A stretch of DNA of 64,000 nt, taken from assembly GCA_021776475.1 (NCBI GenBank), contig JAJFFV010000005.1:310001-374000 (forward strand), given 5' to 3'. This DNA is from Parvularculaceae bacterium. GTDB taxonomy: Bacteria > Pseudomonadota > Alphaproteobacteria > Caulobacterales > Parvularculaceae. Below the pieces are notes generated by a model that saw nothing but the letters and a program-made list of their open reading frames with translations, did not search any database and was not told where the DNA came from. Below, in pieces: positions 1 through 9,552 of the stretch (positions are counted from its first letter, which is position 1; each line of letters begins with the position of its first letter). A program made the translations under genes and the position numbers.

Positions 1-1427
1 GACCTCAGTGGAGACGACGGGTGGACTGTCAGAAAATGATCATACACGCGGCGCGCGGCAGCCCTTTCACCCAAAACGGTCAAGGCTTCAAACAGTTGCA
101 AATATTGAGCGGGTGTTGCAATTGACTTCATTATCACTGGTTCCAGTATGGCCCTGACATCTGCCATCCTGTTTTCCGCAATCGCCAGAGCGGCACTCAC
201 TGTTGGTGTTGATTGCACGACGAGCTGACTTTGCACCGATGCTTCGTTCGCGTACTCACGCGCAGCAGCAATATCCTGATGCTGGAGACAAAGGTGGCTG
301 AGCGCGAGTAGTGCGTATGCTTTACGGTGCACATTGCGTTCTCGTTTAATGGCCAGCAGCAAAATGCTTGCAATCTCTTCTTCATCGTAGCAACTTAAAA
401 ACAACGCGTTCATCGTATGAAAATTTAGTTCATATGCTTCGTAATTTTCAATCAAATCTAAACAGATTAGAGCGGCAGTCTCCAAGTCAACTCTCTGCCC
501 ATTATGTAATTTAAATGCGGCGGTCAGAGAACGAACCTGGCCATCATCCAACGAAACACATAACTTGTCGGCACACTCTTCTATGGACGTGCTCGATATC
601 GTTATGCCTGTCTGGGAAAGAGCAGCTTCGAGATCTTCACTTCTTTCAATGTGACCTGATTGAAGCAATCGGACAAAACAGGTTACAAAGTTTGCCGTGC
701 GTGGAAGATCTGCAAAAGTATCTAGCTGGCTCACACGCTGGCCCAATTTGGCCATTTCACTTGCACGCTGTGCGATGGAGAATAGAACCCGTGGCGGGCT
801 ATTGAGAGAGATCGCAGTTGGTTCGTCCGTCGACGACCACCTGACAGATGATCCCGCGATGACAAAGCAATCCAGGAGATGCCGCGCAAGTCCCTTCCCG
901 GAGAGATTCTCCCATCGGATATTGAGTCTTTCATAAGTTGAGCGTCTGAATGCATAGTGCGCCTCGTATATCAATTTAGGCGACCCATTTTTGTATCCCT
1001 GGCGATAGCGATGACTGTTGAACGCACAGGGCCAGGCAACAAGCTGACCGGACAGTGTCGCTGCGAGTGTTAACGAGGAGGCAAAATCGCTCTCCTCAAG
1101 CATCCCACCAAGAGTCTCAACGTGTTTTGGTCCCCAAATATCGTCGTCCTGAAGGATGAAAATCCGGTCAGACCGTGCCCTCGAAAGCGCAGTTGCCCGG
1201 GCTGTGGTGGTTCTGACCGGCGATGCCGGCAAATCGAGAACATGGACCCGGTTGTCGGCTTCCGCGAATTTGTGAGCGACACTCAACACGTCCGTCGTCG
1301 CGCCTGAACAGGCAATCAACAACTCAATATCAGCACAGCTCTGATTCAGGCCATGGGGGACAGCCTGCTTCATAGTTTCTGCCCGGTCAATAATAGGCAG
1401 GATTATTGAAGCGTACGGTTTTATCAT
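1..1427 (-). CDS. Family 2-like glycosyltransferase, C-terminus truncated by window edge
   Basis: Reading the minus strand by hand from ATG at 1427 gives an uninterrupted frame to base 1 (MIKPYASIILPIIDRAETMKQAVPHGLNQSCADIELLIACSGATTD...RIFILQDDDIWGPKH...). It has a GT2-like N-terminus and QDDD motif. Absent from the ORF track because it has no stop inside the window. Confidence 0.75.
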   Translation of the reverse strand, partial: MIKPYASIILPIIDRAETMKQAVPHGLNQSCADIELLIACSGATTDVLSVAHKFAEADNRVHVLDLPASPVRTTTARATALSRARSDRIFILQDDDIWGPKHVETLGGMLEESDFASSLTLAATLSGQLVAWPCAFNSHRYRQGYKNGSPKLIYEAHYAFRRSTYERLNIRWENLSGKGLARHLLDCFVIAGSSVRWSSTDEPTAISLNSPPRVLFSIAQRASEMAKLGQRVSQLDTFADLPRTANFVTCFVRLLQSGHIERSEDLEAALSQTGITISSTSIEECADKLCVSLDDGQVRSLTAAFKLHNGQRVDLETAALICLDLIENYEAYELNFHTMNALFLSCYDEEEIASILLLAIKRERNVHRKAYALLALSHLCLQHQDIAAAREYANEASVQSQLVVQSTPTVSAALAIAENRMADVRAILEPVIMKSIATPAQYLQLFEALTVLGERAAARRVYDHFLTVHPSSPLR

Positions 1428-1493
1428 CGGTCCTGTATGTTGAAAACTATTCTATATCCGGTTTTTAGGCTGTCGGCTATGGCAGGTTGCGCT

Positions 1494-2549
1494 TCAGTGA
1501 ACTTCAGCACCAACGGCTTTGACGATATCGTCAAAGCCGTCAGCATCAAGAAATTCGGTCAATTCACGCAAGATTTTTGTTGGCAGACCCGGACCTTCGT
1601 AAATCAACGCGGTATAAAGCTGCACCAAAGAAGCGCCCGCGAGGATTTTCTTATAGGCATCTCTGCCCGAGAAAATGCCGCCGACACCGATCAATGGGAT
1701 TTTATGGCTCAGTTCTCTGGCAAAATCACGCAGAACTTCGGTTGACAGACGGAACAGTGGCCCACCGGAAAGGCCGCCTATCTCCCCGCCATGTGCGGCA
1801 CTCTCGACACCTGGTCTCGTGATCGTTGTATTGGAAACAATGAGACCGCTGACCTTGTGAGCAACGGCGCTGGCGACAATATCGGCTCTGTCTTCATCGG
1901 TGAGGTCCGGTGCAACTTTCAAAAACAGCGGCTTTTTCGTCACGCGCGTCGCCATCACGCGCGACAACAGATCGTCGAGCGCAGCACGGCCCTGCAAGGC
2001 GCGTAAGCCAGGTGTATTTGGCGAAGAAATATTGACCGTACAGAAATCAACATGCGGCTCCAGCGCTTTCAGACCAACCACATAATCTTCTGTTCGATCT
2101 TCGCTGTCTTTGTTGGCACCAAGGTTGATACCGACCACCCCTGGCCGGCCAGAACGAACTGCAAGGCGGTCCCTGATCGTCTCCAGCCCGTCATTGTTGA
2201 AACCATAGCGATTAATCACTGCTCGCTGATGACGCAGCCGAAAGACGCGGGGGCGATCATTGCCCCGTTGTGGCTTCGGTGTGACCGCGCCCACTTCGAC
2301 AAACCCGAAACCAAGGCTGAGCATCGCATCCGGCACTTCGGCGTTCTTGTCGAATCCAGCCGCAAGCCCCAGCGGATTGCGGAGCGACAGGCCAGCGACT
2401 TCGGTGGCCAGACGTTTGTCTGGTACTTGCCTCACCGACGGGAAAAAGCCCTGCCGCAACAAACTGATGGTTGTCTTGTGGGCGACCTCGGCGTCCAGCA
2501 ACGTCAGCAGCTTGGCCCCGGCGCTCGACAAGGGTAACGGCACTTTCAC
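1494..2549 (-). CDS. pyrD: Dihydroorotate dehydrogenase (quinone), class 2
   Basis: 351 aa ORF with GLAAGFDKNAEVPDAMLSLGFGFVEVGAVTPKPQ..GN..PR.FRL and VNISSPNTPGLR motifs. Confidence 0.95.
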   Translation of the reverse strand: MKVPLPLSSAGAKLLTLLDAEVAHKTTISLLRQGFFPSVRQVPDKRLATEVAGLSLRNPLGLAAGFDKNAEVPDAMLSLGFGFVEVGAVTPKPQRGNDRPRVFRLRHQRAVINRYGFNNDGLETIRDRLAVRSGRPGVVGINLGANKDSEDRTEDYVVGLKALEPHVDFCTVNISSPNTPGLRALQGRAALDDLLSRVMATRVTKKPLFLKVAPDLTDEDRADIVASAVAHKVSGLIVSNTTITRPGVESAAHGGEIGGLSGGPLFRLSTEVLRDFARELSHKIPLIGVGGIFSGRDAYKKILAGASLVQLYTALIYEGPGLPTKILRELTEFLDADGFDDIVKAVGAEVH

Positions 2550-2905
2550 AGGGCACCCTTTGTGACAATGCCGAAACTGCCGCCGGGGCGACGTTTCATT
2601 TCCAGAACCTTTCGGACACTGCCAACGCCCAGATCACCGTAATAATGTGGTAGTTTGTCCCAGCGGTTCGGCGCCTTCTCCCATTTCAGTTTATCTTCAA
2701 GATCGCCACGGTCAAACAGCAAAGCCCAGAGCCGGAGATGTCCGGTAAAATGCAAATTGGCGGTCAGGATAATCTGACCCGCAGTCGACAGATGAATAAA
2801 GCCATCGCGATTGTCGAGGTCGGTTAGTTGAATTGTGCCAGTTTTTTGCGCGCGCAGCCATTGCTCTTCGGTTGCCAGGCGATAGACGAATTGATCTTCC
2901 ATCAA
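2546..2905 (-). CDS. DUF952 family protein
   Basis: VYRLATEEQWLRAQKTG..IQLTDLDNRDGFIHLSTAGQI...; 4-nt overlap with pyrD start suggests co-transcription. Confidence 0.8.
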   Translation of the reverse strand: MMEDQFVYRLATEEQWLRAQKTGTIQLTDLDNRDGFIHLSTAGQIILTANLHFTGHLRLWALLFDRGDLEDKLKWEKAPNRWDKLPHYYGDLGVGSVRKVLEMKRRPGGSFGIVTKGAL

Positions 2906-2917
2906 GGTCGCATGACC

Positions 2918-3349
2918 TCAAACAGGATCAATGGTCATGTGACGGGCCCGCGCGGCGTGTTCAATTGCCTGCGCACCATCATCGGAAACATTGAGGCAGT
3001 TGCGGATCAGCTCAAGGACCCGGATTTCGGTCGGATCCAGCTCCTCGTCAGCAGTGACAACATCAACCGCCGCCGCATAGGCCGTTTCACCAAGATGTGA
3101 CGGCAGCGCAGCTTCCGCCGCCGCGAGCACTTTGTGCAAGCCGCCATCAGACGACATCAGCGCGCCGCAGGCCTCGGCATATTCCACAAGGCTTCGCTCA
3201 TCTTCGTCCGAAAATAGTGGGAACGAGCGCACGACCCGGCCGATGGTTCGAAGTTCAGTCTCCCTGATCGTACCATCGGAGGCCGAGATCATCACCATCA
3301 GATAGATTATCGCCTCCTGGGGGGTCAGCTTGACCACTGAATCTGCCAT
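2918..3349 (-). CDS. TerB-like (tellurite resistance TerB family) protein
   Basis: MADSVVKLTPQEAIIYLMVMISASDGTIRETELRTIGRVVRSFPLF..; start placed at 3349, behind a GGAG. Confidence 0.65.
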   Translation of the reverse strand: MADSVVKLTPQEAIIYLMVMISASDGTIRETELRTIGRVVRSFPLFSDEDERSLVEYAEACGALMSSDGGLHKVLAAAEAALPSHLGETAYAAAVDVVTADEELDPTEIRVLELIRNCLNVSDDGAQAIEHAARARHMTIDPV

Positions 3350-3483
3350 TGGATACTCCATGTTTGTTCGCCGGAAGCTAAGCGGCTTTCTCGCCTGCCG
3401 CAACTATTACTGATACGCAGCTGTTGACGATACACATTAGTTACTCATAGGTACCGCAATCCTCGACCGAACCGGATAATAAG

Positions 3484-5058
3484 ATGACCAAGACAGAGTT
3501 GACGCGAGAGAACATTGAGAACGCAAAAGCCTGGCCGTTTCAAGAAGCAAGGGCGTTGGCAAAACGCGTCAGCAATGTACCTGAAGAAAAACCGATCGTC
3601 TTTGAAACTGGTTATGGTCCTTCCGGCCTGCCGCATATCGGTACCTTCGGCGAAGTTGCGCGCACAACAATGGTGCGCCGCGCTTTTGAAATCCTGACCG
3701 GGCGCCCGACCCGATTGATCAGTTTTTCAGATGACATGGACGGCATGAGAAAAATCCCAGCTAATGTGCCGAACCAGGAAAAACTGGAAGAGTATTTGCA
3801 AAAACCGTTGTCGCGTGTGCCCGACCCGTTTGGCAGCAACTACAGTTTTGCGGAAGTAAATAATTTGAAGCTGCGGGCGTTTCTCGATCAATTCGGGTTT
3901 GACTATGAGTTCATCTCAGCGACCGATGCCTATACCTCAGGTATGTTTGACGACATGCTTGTCAGGATGCTCGAAAAATTTGACGATGTGATGGAGATCA
4001 TCTTGCCGACCATCGGGCAGGAACGGCGCAAGACATATTCACCATTTTTGCCAATTTCGCCAACCTCTGGGCGCGTTCTTTATGTGCCAATGCTCGAGCG
4101 AAATGTCAGTGCCGGGACAATTGTGTTTGAGGACGAAAATGGCGAGAAGATTGAAAGCAAGATCACTGGTGGCAATGTCAAGCTGCAATGGAAAGCCGAC
4201 TGGGCTGGGCGCTGGTTTGCACTCGGCGTCGACTATGAAATGTCAGGCGAGGATCTAACGGAATCCACAAAACTTTCCAACAGGATTGTCAAAGCGCTGG
4301 GTGGCAAACCTCCAGCTGGGTTTAATTATCAGCTTTTTCTTGATGACAAGGGCGAGAAAATCTCCAAGTCCAAAGGCAATGGCCTGACAATTGAGGAATG
4401 GTTGCGCTATGCCTCGCCCGAAAGCCTATCGCTTTATATGTATCAGGCACCACGGAAAGCAAAAAAGCTGCACTTCGATATTATTCCGAAGACGGCGGAT
4501 GAATACTGGTCATTTGTCAGCCGTTATGAACCCGGCGAGCCCGCAAAAGCAATCGAAAATCCCGCCTGGCATATCCACGAAGGCACACCGCCGAGCGTGA
4601 CACCGCCGGTTAGTTTTTCCCTGTTGCTAAACATCGTGAACGCATCAGGTACATCTGATCCAGATGTTTTGCGTGGCTTCGTTGAAAAATACCGGCCCGA
4701 TGCAACCGATGAAGAAATGGCAGCGATGGCGCCGATGATAGAATACGCACTCCATTATTTTGATGACTTCGTCAAGCCGAAGAAACAATACCGTGCACCG
4801 ACAGATCAAGAACGCGCGGCGCTGGAAATGCTTATTGGCATTTTGGCAAGCGCCGACCCGGAGGCGGGGGAAGATGTCTTTCAAACGGCAGTATTCGATG
4901 CCGGCAAGGCACAAGCCTATGAAAACATCCGTGACTGGTTTACGGGTCTTTATGAAGTCACTTTTGGTCAATCGGAAGGGCCGCGTATGGGACCGTTCAT
5001 CAAGATTTTCGGTCCGAAGGAAACGGCTGAGATGCTTCGCGCTGGCCTGAATCGATAA
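3484..5058 (+). CDS. lysK: Lysyl-tRNA synthetase, class I
   Basis: 524 aa; PSGLPHIGTFGEVARTTMVRRAF (HIGH-like) and KISKSKGNG (KMSKS) motifs of class I LysRS. Confidence 0.93.
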   Translation: MTKTELTRENIENAKAWPFQEARALAKRVSNVPEEKPIVFETGYGPSGLPHIGTFGEVARTTMVRRAFEILTGRPTRLISFSDDMDGMRKIPANVPNQEKLEEYLQKPLSRVPDPFGSNYSFAEVNNLKLRAFLDQFGFDYEFISATDAYTSGMFDDMLVRMLEKFDDVMEIILPTIGQERRKTYSPFLPISPTSGRVLYVPMLERNVSAGTIVFEDENGEKIESKITGGNVKLQWKADWAGRWFALGVDYEMSGEDLTESTKLSNRIVKALGGKPPAGFNYQLFLDDKGEKISKSKGNGLTIEEWLRYASPESLSLYMYQAPRKAKKLHFDIIPKTADEYWSFVSRYEPGEPAKAIENPAWHIHEGTPPSVTPPVSFSLLLNIVNASGTSDPDVLRGFVEKYRPDATDEEMAAMAPMIEYALHYFDDFVKPKKQYRAPTDQERAALEMLIGILASADPEAGEDVFQTAVFDAGKAQAYENIRDWFTGLYEVTFGQSEGPRMGPFIKIFGPKETAEMLRAGLNR

Positions 5059-5067
5059 CGGCCTGGT

Positions 5068-5682
5068 ATGCTTGTTCCGATCCAGCATCCGTTTCCTGTT
5101 TATTATTGCCGGCATGGTCAGACGGATTGGAACCGTGAGAATCGCTTGCAGGGGCATTCGGATATTCCATTGAATGATAAAGGGTGCGAGCAGGCACGGG
5201 CTTATGGCTTGACCCTGCGCAACCTGAAAATTGACTGGCCTCGTGTCTCGCTATTTGTCAGCCCGCTCTCGCGTGCGCAAGAAACGCTTGATCTGATTCT
5301 TGACGAGATCGGTGGGACAGAAATTAGCCCGCTTACGGATGACCGGTTGATCGAACTGGATCTTGGTTCCTGGAATGGCATGACGATTGATGATGTCAGG
5401 CGGGAATATCCAGAAGAATGGGATAGCCGCAGGGTCAATCCATGGACAAGTCCCGTGCCGGACGGCGAGAGTTATGCCGATGCCGAGCCCAGGCTCCGTG
5501 CCTTCGCCATGGGGTTAACCGGACCTTCTTTGGTTGTTGGGCATGGCGGTACCGGCCGCGTTTTGCGCGGTCTTCTGAGCCATGGCGATCCTGCCGAGTT
5601 CCTGAAACATGGTACACGCCAGGACAGAATATATGTATTGGAAAACGGGCAGGAGCGTTGCCTACCCGTCCTTAAAGGATAG
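5068..5682 (+). CDS. Histidine phosphatase (phosphoglycerate mutase-like) family protein
   Basis: YYCRHGQTDWNRENRLQGHSDIPLNDKG (RHG motif) and SLVVGHGGTGR. Confidence 0.9.
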   Translation: MLVPIQHPFPVYYCRHGQTDWNRENRLQGHSDIPLNDKGCEQARAYGLTLRNLKIDWPRVSLFVSPLSRAQETLDLILDEIGGTEISPLTDDRLIELDLGSWNGMTIDDVRREYPEEWDSRRVNPWTSPVPDGESYADAEPRLRAFAMGLTGPSLVVGHGGTGRVLRGLLSHGDPAEFLKHGTRQDRIYVLENGQERCLPVLKG

Positions 5683-5683
5683 C

Positions 5684-6262
5684 CTAACCCGCAGGTTTCC
5701 AAGCGAATTTTTGGAACGGCGCGTCGAGAGGTGTAGCGGCGATATGGTTGATGTAGTTGCTTAAAGTCTTGTGGGTTGCCCCAAGAACGACTTCCAGAAC
5801 ATTCTGCTTTGTATACCCCGCGTCAAGAAAACTCTCGACATCCGTTTCAGAAATACGCCCACGCTCACTGACTACTTTTCGCGTGAATTGGCGCAAGGAT
5901 TCGAGTTTTTGATCGGCAATTGGTGTTTTATTGCGCAATGCTTCGACAACATCTTCAGGAACTTTGGCGCCATAAGCGATCGCTGTGTGGGCGGGCACAC
6001 AATAGTGACACTCATTCAACACGTTGATCTCTAGCCAGATGACGTTTTGCTCTTCTCTGGTGAGCGATGTTTGTGAAAAAGCATCCCCCAAATATTTGTA
6101 GGCCTCAAGCACCTTTGGTGCCTCAGCCATGACTGCGTGCAGATTGGGAATCATGCCGAATCCGTTCTGTGAGTCTTTAAGCATTTCGGCCGCTTCGGGC
6201 ACCGCACTGTCAGGTGTGTGGATGGTAAATTGGGTCATCTTTGGTTTTCTTTCTGTCGTCAC
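5684..6262 (-). CDS. Carboxymuconolactone decarboxylase / AhpD-like protein
   Basis: NVLNECHYCVPAHTAIAYGAKVPEDVVEALRN: CxxC...H AhpD core motif. Confidence 0.85.
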   Translation of the reverse strand: MTTERKPKMTQFTIHTPDSAVPEAAEMLKDSQNGFGMIPNLHAVMAEAPKVLEAYKYLGDAFSQTSLTREEQNVIWLEINVLNECHYCVPAHTAIAYGAKVPEDVVEALRNKTPIADQKLESLRQFTRKVVSERGRISETDVESFLDAGYTKQNVLEVVLGATHKTLSNYINHIAATPLDAPFQKFAWKPAG

Positions 6263-6365
6263 AATGTGAATTTGTGTGATCCTATCAGCATCGGTGCAGC
6301 TGGCAAAATTTCAAGGATCGCTTACAGTTGACGTCACACCTTGCGTGACGGCGCTACTTGCTCAT

Positions 6366-6926
6366 TCAATCAAGAATGCCAAGCTGCCGGCCAAAATCTG
6401 AATAGCTACGGGTTTTGCGGTCCTCAAGCTCGGCCTCGGTCGGTGGTGAGGCAGCGTAGTCGAAAGTCACACCGGTTCCCTCAATAATCCTGTTCATGAA
6501 ATTGAACAACGCGCAGATCTGGATGGCATCGTAAAGCGCCCGCTCGGTCCAGCCTGCATCATAGACGGATTTAGCATCAGCTTCGGTTAGTTGCGCGGGA
6601 AGGCGTGTAAGTTTTTGCACATAAGAAAGAATTGGTTTCATTTTCTCTTCGACCGGCGCTGTTTCGAGATCTTTCATCAACCCGTCGATCACTTCCTCGT
6701 CAATCCCGAACACTTCTGCATAGATCTTGTGGGCACCAAAACAGAATGTGCACGCATTAATTCCGGAGACATATGTCGCAATCAGTTCGCGCTGGGCAAC
6801 GCTTAAGGGTCCATCAGCCCGCAATAAAAGGTCGTGATATTCAAGGAGCGGCCGAACATGTTCTGGAAAGGCCCTAAAAACATCGCCCAGATGCGGCTGA
6901 TCCGGCAGAGTTGGGAAAAACGACAT
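6366..6926 (-). CDS. Peroxidase-related / AhpD-like carboxymuconolactone decarboxylase family protein
   Basis: YVSGINACTFCFGAHKIYAEVFGIDEEVIDGLM: CxxC...H motif. Confidence 0.85.
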   Translation of the reverse strand: MSFFPTLPDQPHLGDVFRAFPEHVRPLLEYHDLLLRADGPLSVAQRELIATYVSGINACTFCFGAHKIYAEVFGIDEEVIDGLMKDLETAPVEEKMKPILSYVQKLTRLPAQLTEADAKSVYDAGWTERALYDAIQICALFNFMNRIIEGTGVTFDYAASPPTEAELEDRKTRSYSDFGRQLGILD

Positions 6927-7115
6927 GCTCTGAATTCCACTTCGCTTGTACTTTTTGGCACTCCCTTAGCGACAGTGCTAGCAAGGCTTTGATTAATGAT
7001 TCTCTGTAACGCTCTGTAATAGATTATGAACAAAATATAAAACTTGGAGATTTGACTGCATTATCAGAGTGTTATGTTGTAACATCCATTTTGTCTGGGC
7101 CAGTTGCGCTATATC

Positions 7116-7131
7116 TGTGATTGATATCACT
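7116..7131. promoter_or_regulatory. Candidate CRP-type box (TGTGA-TTGATA-TCACT)
   Basis: One mismatch to TGTGA-N6-TCACA; lies in the roughly 530 bp region between divergent genes, about 325 bp upstream of prkA. Confidence 0.35.
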
Positions 7132-7454
7132 CGCCAAACCCCCCAAATCAAGTCATACAAAATTAAGCAAAGAAACGTACACTGAGCCTCTGTGTATACA
7201 GGCCGGATAACACCGGAAAGGACGCTTAACGAGACGCGATAAAAATGCACGATACTGAAACTTTCTGCTACGTCCTCCGGACCCAAGCGAGACCCGTATT
7301 CGCGGGAGCAAGAAATTTCGTTATCACCAAGCACGCGATCGTCACATCCAATAACAGTTGTGTGACCAGAGGAACTACGACGGCAGCGGCCTTCGTGCTG
7401 CCTGATTCGACTCCTATTTTTTCAGCAAGCGGGTAGTAAAACAGAGGTGACACC

Positions 7455-9413
7455 ATGAGTGAAAGTTTTAGCGGCAATTTCGATGTCTTCGATCTTTTTG
7501 AGGACAGTTACCAACGGACCAAGCACGAGGCGATGTCGTTACGCGACTATCTCCTGGCGGCGCGCGATGACAGCATGTTGTATGCGTCACCGGCGGAGCG
7601 AATGATTGCTGCTATTGGTGAGCCGGAACTTCTTGACACCTCCAGAGACCCGCGCCTCTCCCGAATTTTCTTTAACCGGACAATCAAGCAGTACAAGTGC
7701 TTTGAGGGCTTTTACGGCATGGAAGACACGATTGAGCGGATCGTGGGATACTTCCGCCACGCGGCTCAAGGTCTCGAAGAAAAGCGCCAGGTCCTCTACC
7801 TCTTGGGCCCTGTTGGCGGCGGTAAGTCATCGCTCGCCGAGCGCTTGAAAGACCTCATGGAAGTGCACCCGATTTATGTTCTGAAAGCTGGTGAAGAAAT
7901 TTCGCCTGTTTTCGAGAGCCCGCTTGGCTTGTTTCAAACAGATGGGCTGAAAGATCTGCTGGAAGAAAAATATGGTATCGAGAAACACCGGCTGTCCGGG
8001 TTGATGAGCCCGTGGGCGGTGAAACGCCTCGACGAGTTCGGCGGCGACATCTCCAAGTTTGAAGTTGTGCGCATGTACCCTTCCAAGCTGCGCCAGATCG
8101 GCATCACCAAAACTGAACCTGGTGACGAAAACAACCAGGACATTTCTGCGCTGGTTGGTAAAGTTGACATTCGCAAGCTGGAGCATTTCAGCCAGGACGA
8201 CACCGATGCCTATGCCTATTCCGGTGGTCTTTCGATGTCGAACCAGGGTCTTCTTGAGTTCGTCGAAATGTTCAAGGCACCGATTAAGGTCCTGCACCCG
8301 CTCCTGACCGCAACGCAGGAAGGCAACTATATTGGCACCGAATCTTTGGGTCCCATACCGTTCCAAGGGGTCATCCTTGCTCACTCCAACGAAAGCGAGT
8401 GGCAGGTGTTCCGGAACAACAAGAACAATGAAGCGTTCCTTGACCGGATTTGCGTGATCAAGGTTCCCTATTGTCTGCGCCCAAAAGAAGAAAAACAAAT
8501 CTACCAAAAACTGCTGACACATTCGGAATTGGTGGACGCATCCTGCGCCCCCGAAACTCTCGACATGCTGGCCCGCTTCTCGGTTCTAACGCGCCTCAAA
8601 GAGCACGAGAATTCAAATATCTATTCGAAGATGCGGGTCTACAACGGCGAAAAGCTAAAGGATTCTGATCCGAAAGCAAAATCGCATCAGGAATACCGCG
8701 ACGCTGCCGGCATGAACGAAGGTATGGACGGTATTTCTACCCGGTTCGCTTTCAAAGTTCTCTCCGAGACGTTCAATTTTGACACGGAGGAAATCACCGC
8801 CGATCCTGTACACCTAATGTATGTTCTGGAAAACGCGATCAAGCGCGAGCAGATGCCGGAAGAAACCGAAAAGACATATCTCGATTTCATAAAATCGGAG
8901 TTGTCTCCACGCTACGCCGAGTTTATCGGTAAGGAAATTCAGAAAGCCTATCTTGAGAGTTATGGTGAATACGGACAAAATCTCTTCGATCGGTACATTT
9001 CCTATGCGGATGCGTGGATTGAAGATCAGGATTTCAAAGACCGGGATACCGGTCAGATGCTCGATCGCGCAATGCTTGATGGCGAATTGTCCAAAATTGA
9101 AAAGCCCGCCGGCATTGCTAATCCGAAAGACTTCCGGAACGAAGTCGTCAAGTTCGCGCTGCGTGCCCGTGCTGCAAATGAAGGTCGCAACCCGGATTGG
9201 ACATCATATGAGAAACTGCGCAACGTCATCGAAAAACGCATGTTCACACATGTGGAAGATCTGCTGCCCGTCATTTCCTTTGACTCCAAGAAGGATAAAG
9301 ACTCAGAGAAGAAACATGATGATTTTGTCGACCGGATGACCTCTCGCGGCTATTCGCCGCGGCAGGTTCGCCGGCTTGTTGAGTGGTACATGCGGGTCAA
9401 TAAGGCCGGGTAA
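7455..9413 (+). CDS. prkA: PrkA family serine protein kinase
   Basis: 652 aa; LGPVGGGKSSLAERLK P-loop, GMEDTIERIVGYF; followed by YeaH and SpoVR homologues. Confidence 0.95.
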   Translation: MSESFSGNFDVFDLFEDSYQRTKHEAMSLRDYLLAARDDSMLYASPAERMIAAIGEPELLDTSRDPRLSRIFFNRTIKQYKCFEGFYGMEDTIERIVGYFRHAAQGLEEKRQVLYLLGPVGGGKSSLAERLKDLMEVHPIYVLKAGEEISPVFESPLGLFQTDGLKDLLEEKYGIEKHRLSGLMSPWAVKRLDEFGGDISKFEVVRMYPSKLRQIGITKTEPGDENNQDISALVGKVDIRKLEHFSQDDTDAYAYSGGLSMSNQGLLEFVEMFKAPIKVLHPLLTATQEGNYIGTESLGPIPFQGVILAHSNESEWQVFRNNKNNEAFLDRICVIKVPYCLRPKEEKQIYQKLLTHSELVDASCAPETLDMLARFSVLTRLKEHENSNIYSKMRVYNGEKLKDSDPKAKSHQEYRDAAGMNEGMDGISTRFAFKVLSETFNFDTEEITADPVHLMYVLENAIKREQMPEETEKTYLDFIKSELSPRYAEFIGKEIQKAYLESYGEYGQNLFDRYISYADAWIEDQDFKDRDTGQMLDRAMLDGELSKIEKPAGIANPKDFRNEVVKFALRARAANEGRNPDWTSYEKLRNVIEKRMFTHVEDLLPVISFDSKKDKDSEKKHDDFVDRMTSRGYSPRQVRRLVEWYMRVNKAG

Positions 9414-9552
9414 GTTCCCTGACCAACCTGCTTAAAAAAACAGGTGACAGGCGCACAAACAAATTGACCCTCCGGTTAACGCGTTGCCTGTTAGCTTGAT
9501 TTGCAATCCTGAATTCGGGAAGGCATAACCGCCGGCGAGAGAGATAGAACAG

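Noticed and set aside
3484-5058. Class I LysRS considered as an unusual archaeal-type acquisition
   Set aside because: Class I LysRS is well known as the normal enzyme in many alphaproteobacteria.
6956-6972. Sigma-54-like TGGCAC in the prkA leader
   Set aside because: The -12 element (TTGC) is not at the required spacing and it lies about 490 bp from prkA.
7827-8522. 231 aa minus-strand ORF opposite prkA
   Set aside because: Antisense to PrkA; Phe-rich translation typical of reverse-frame artefacts.
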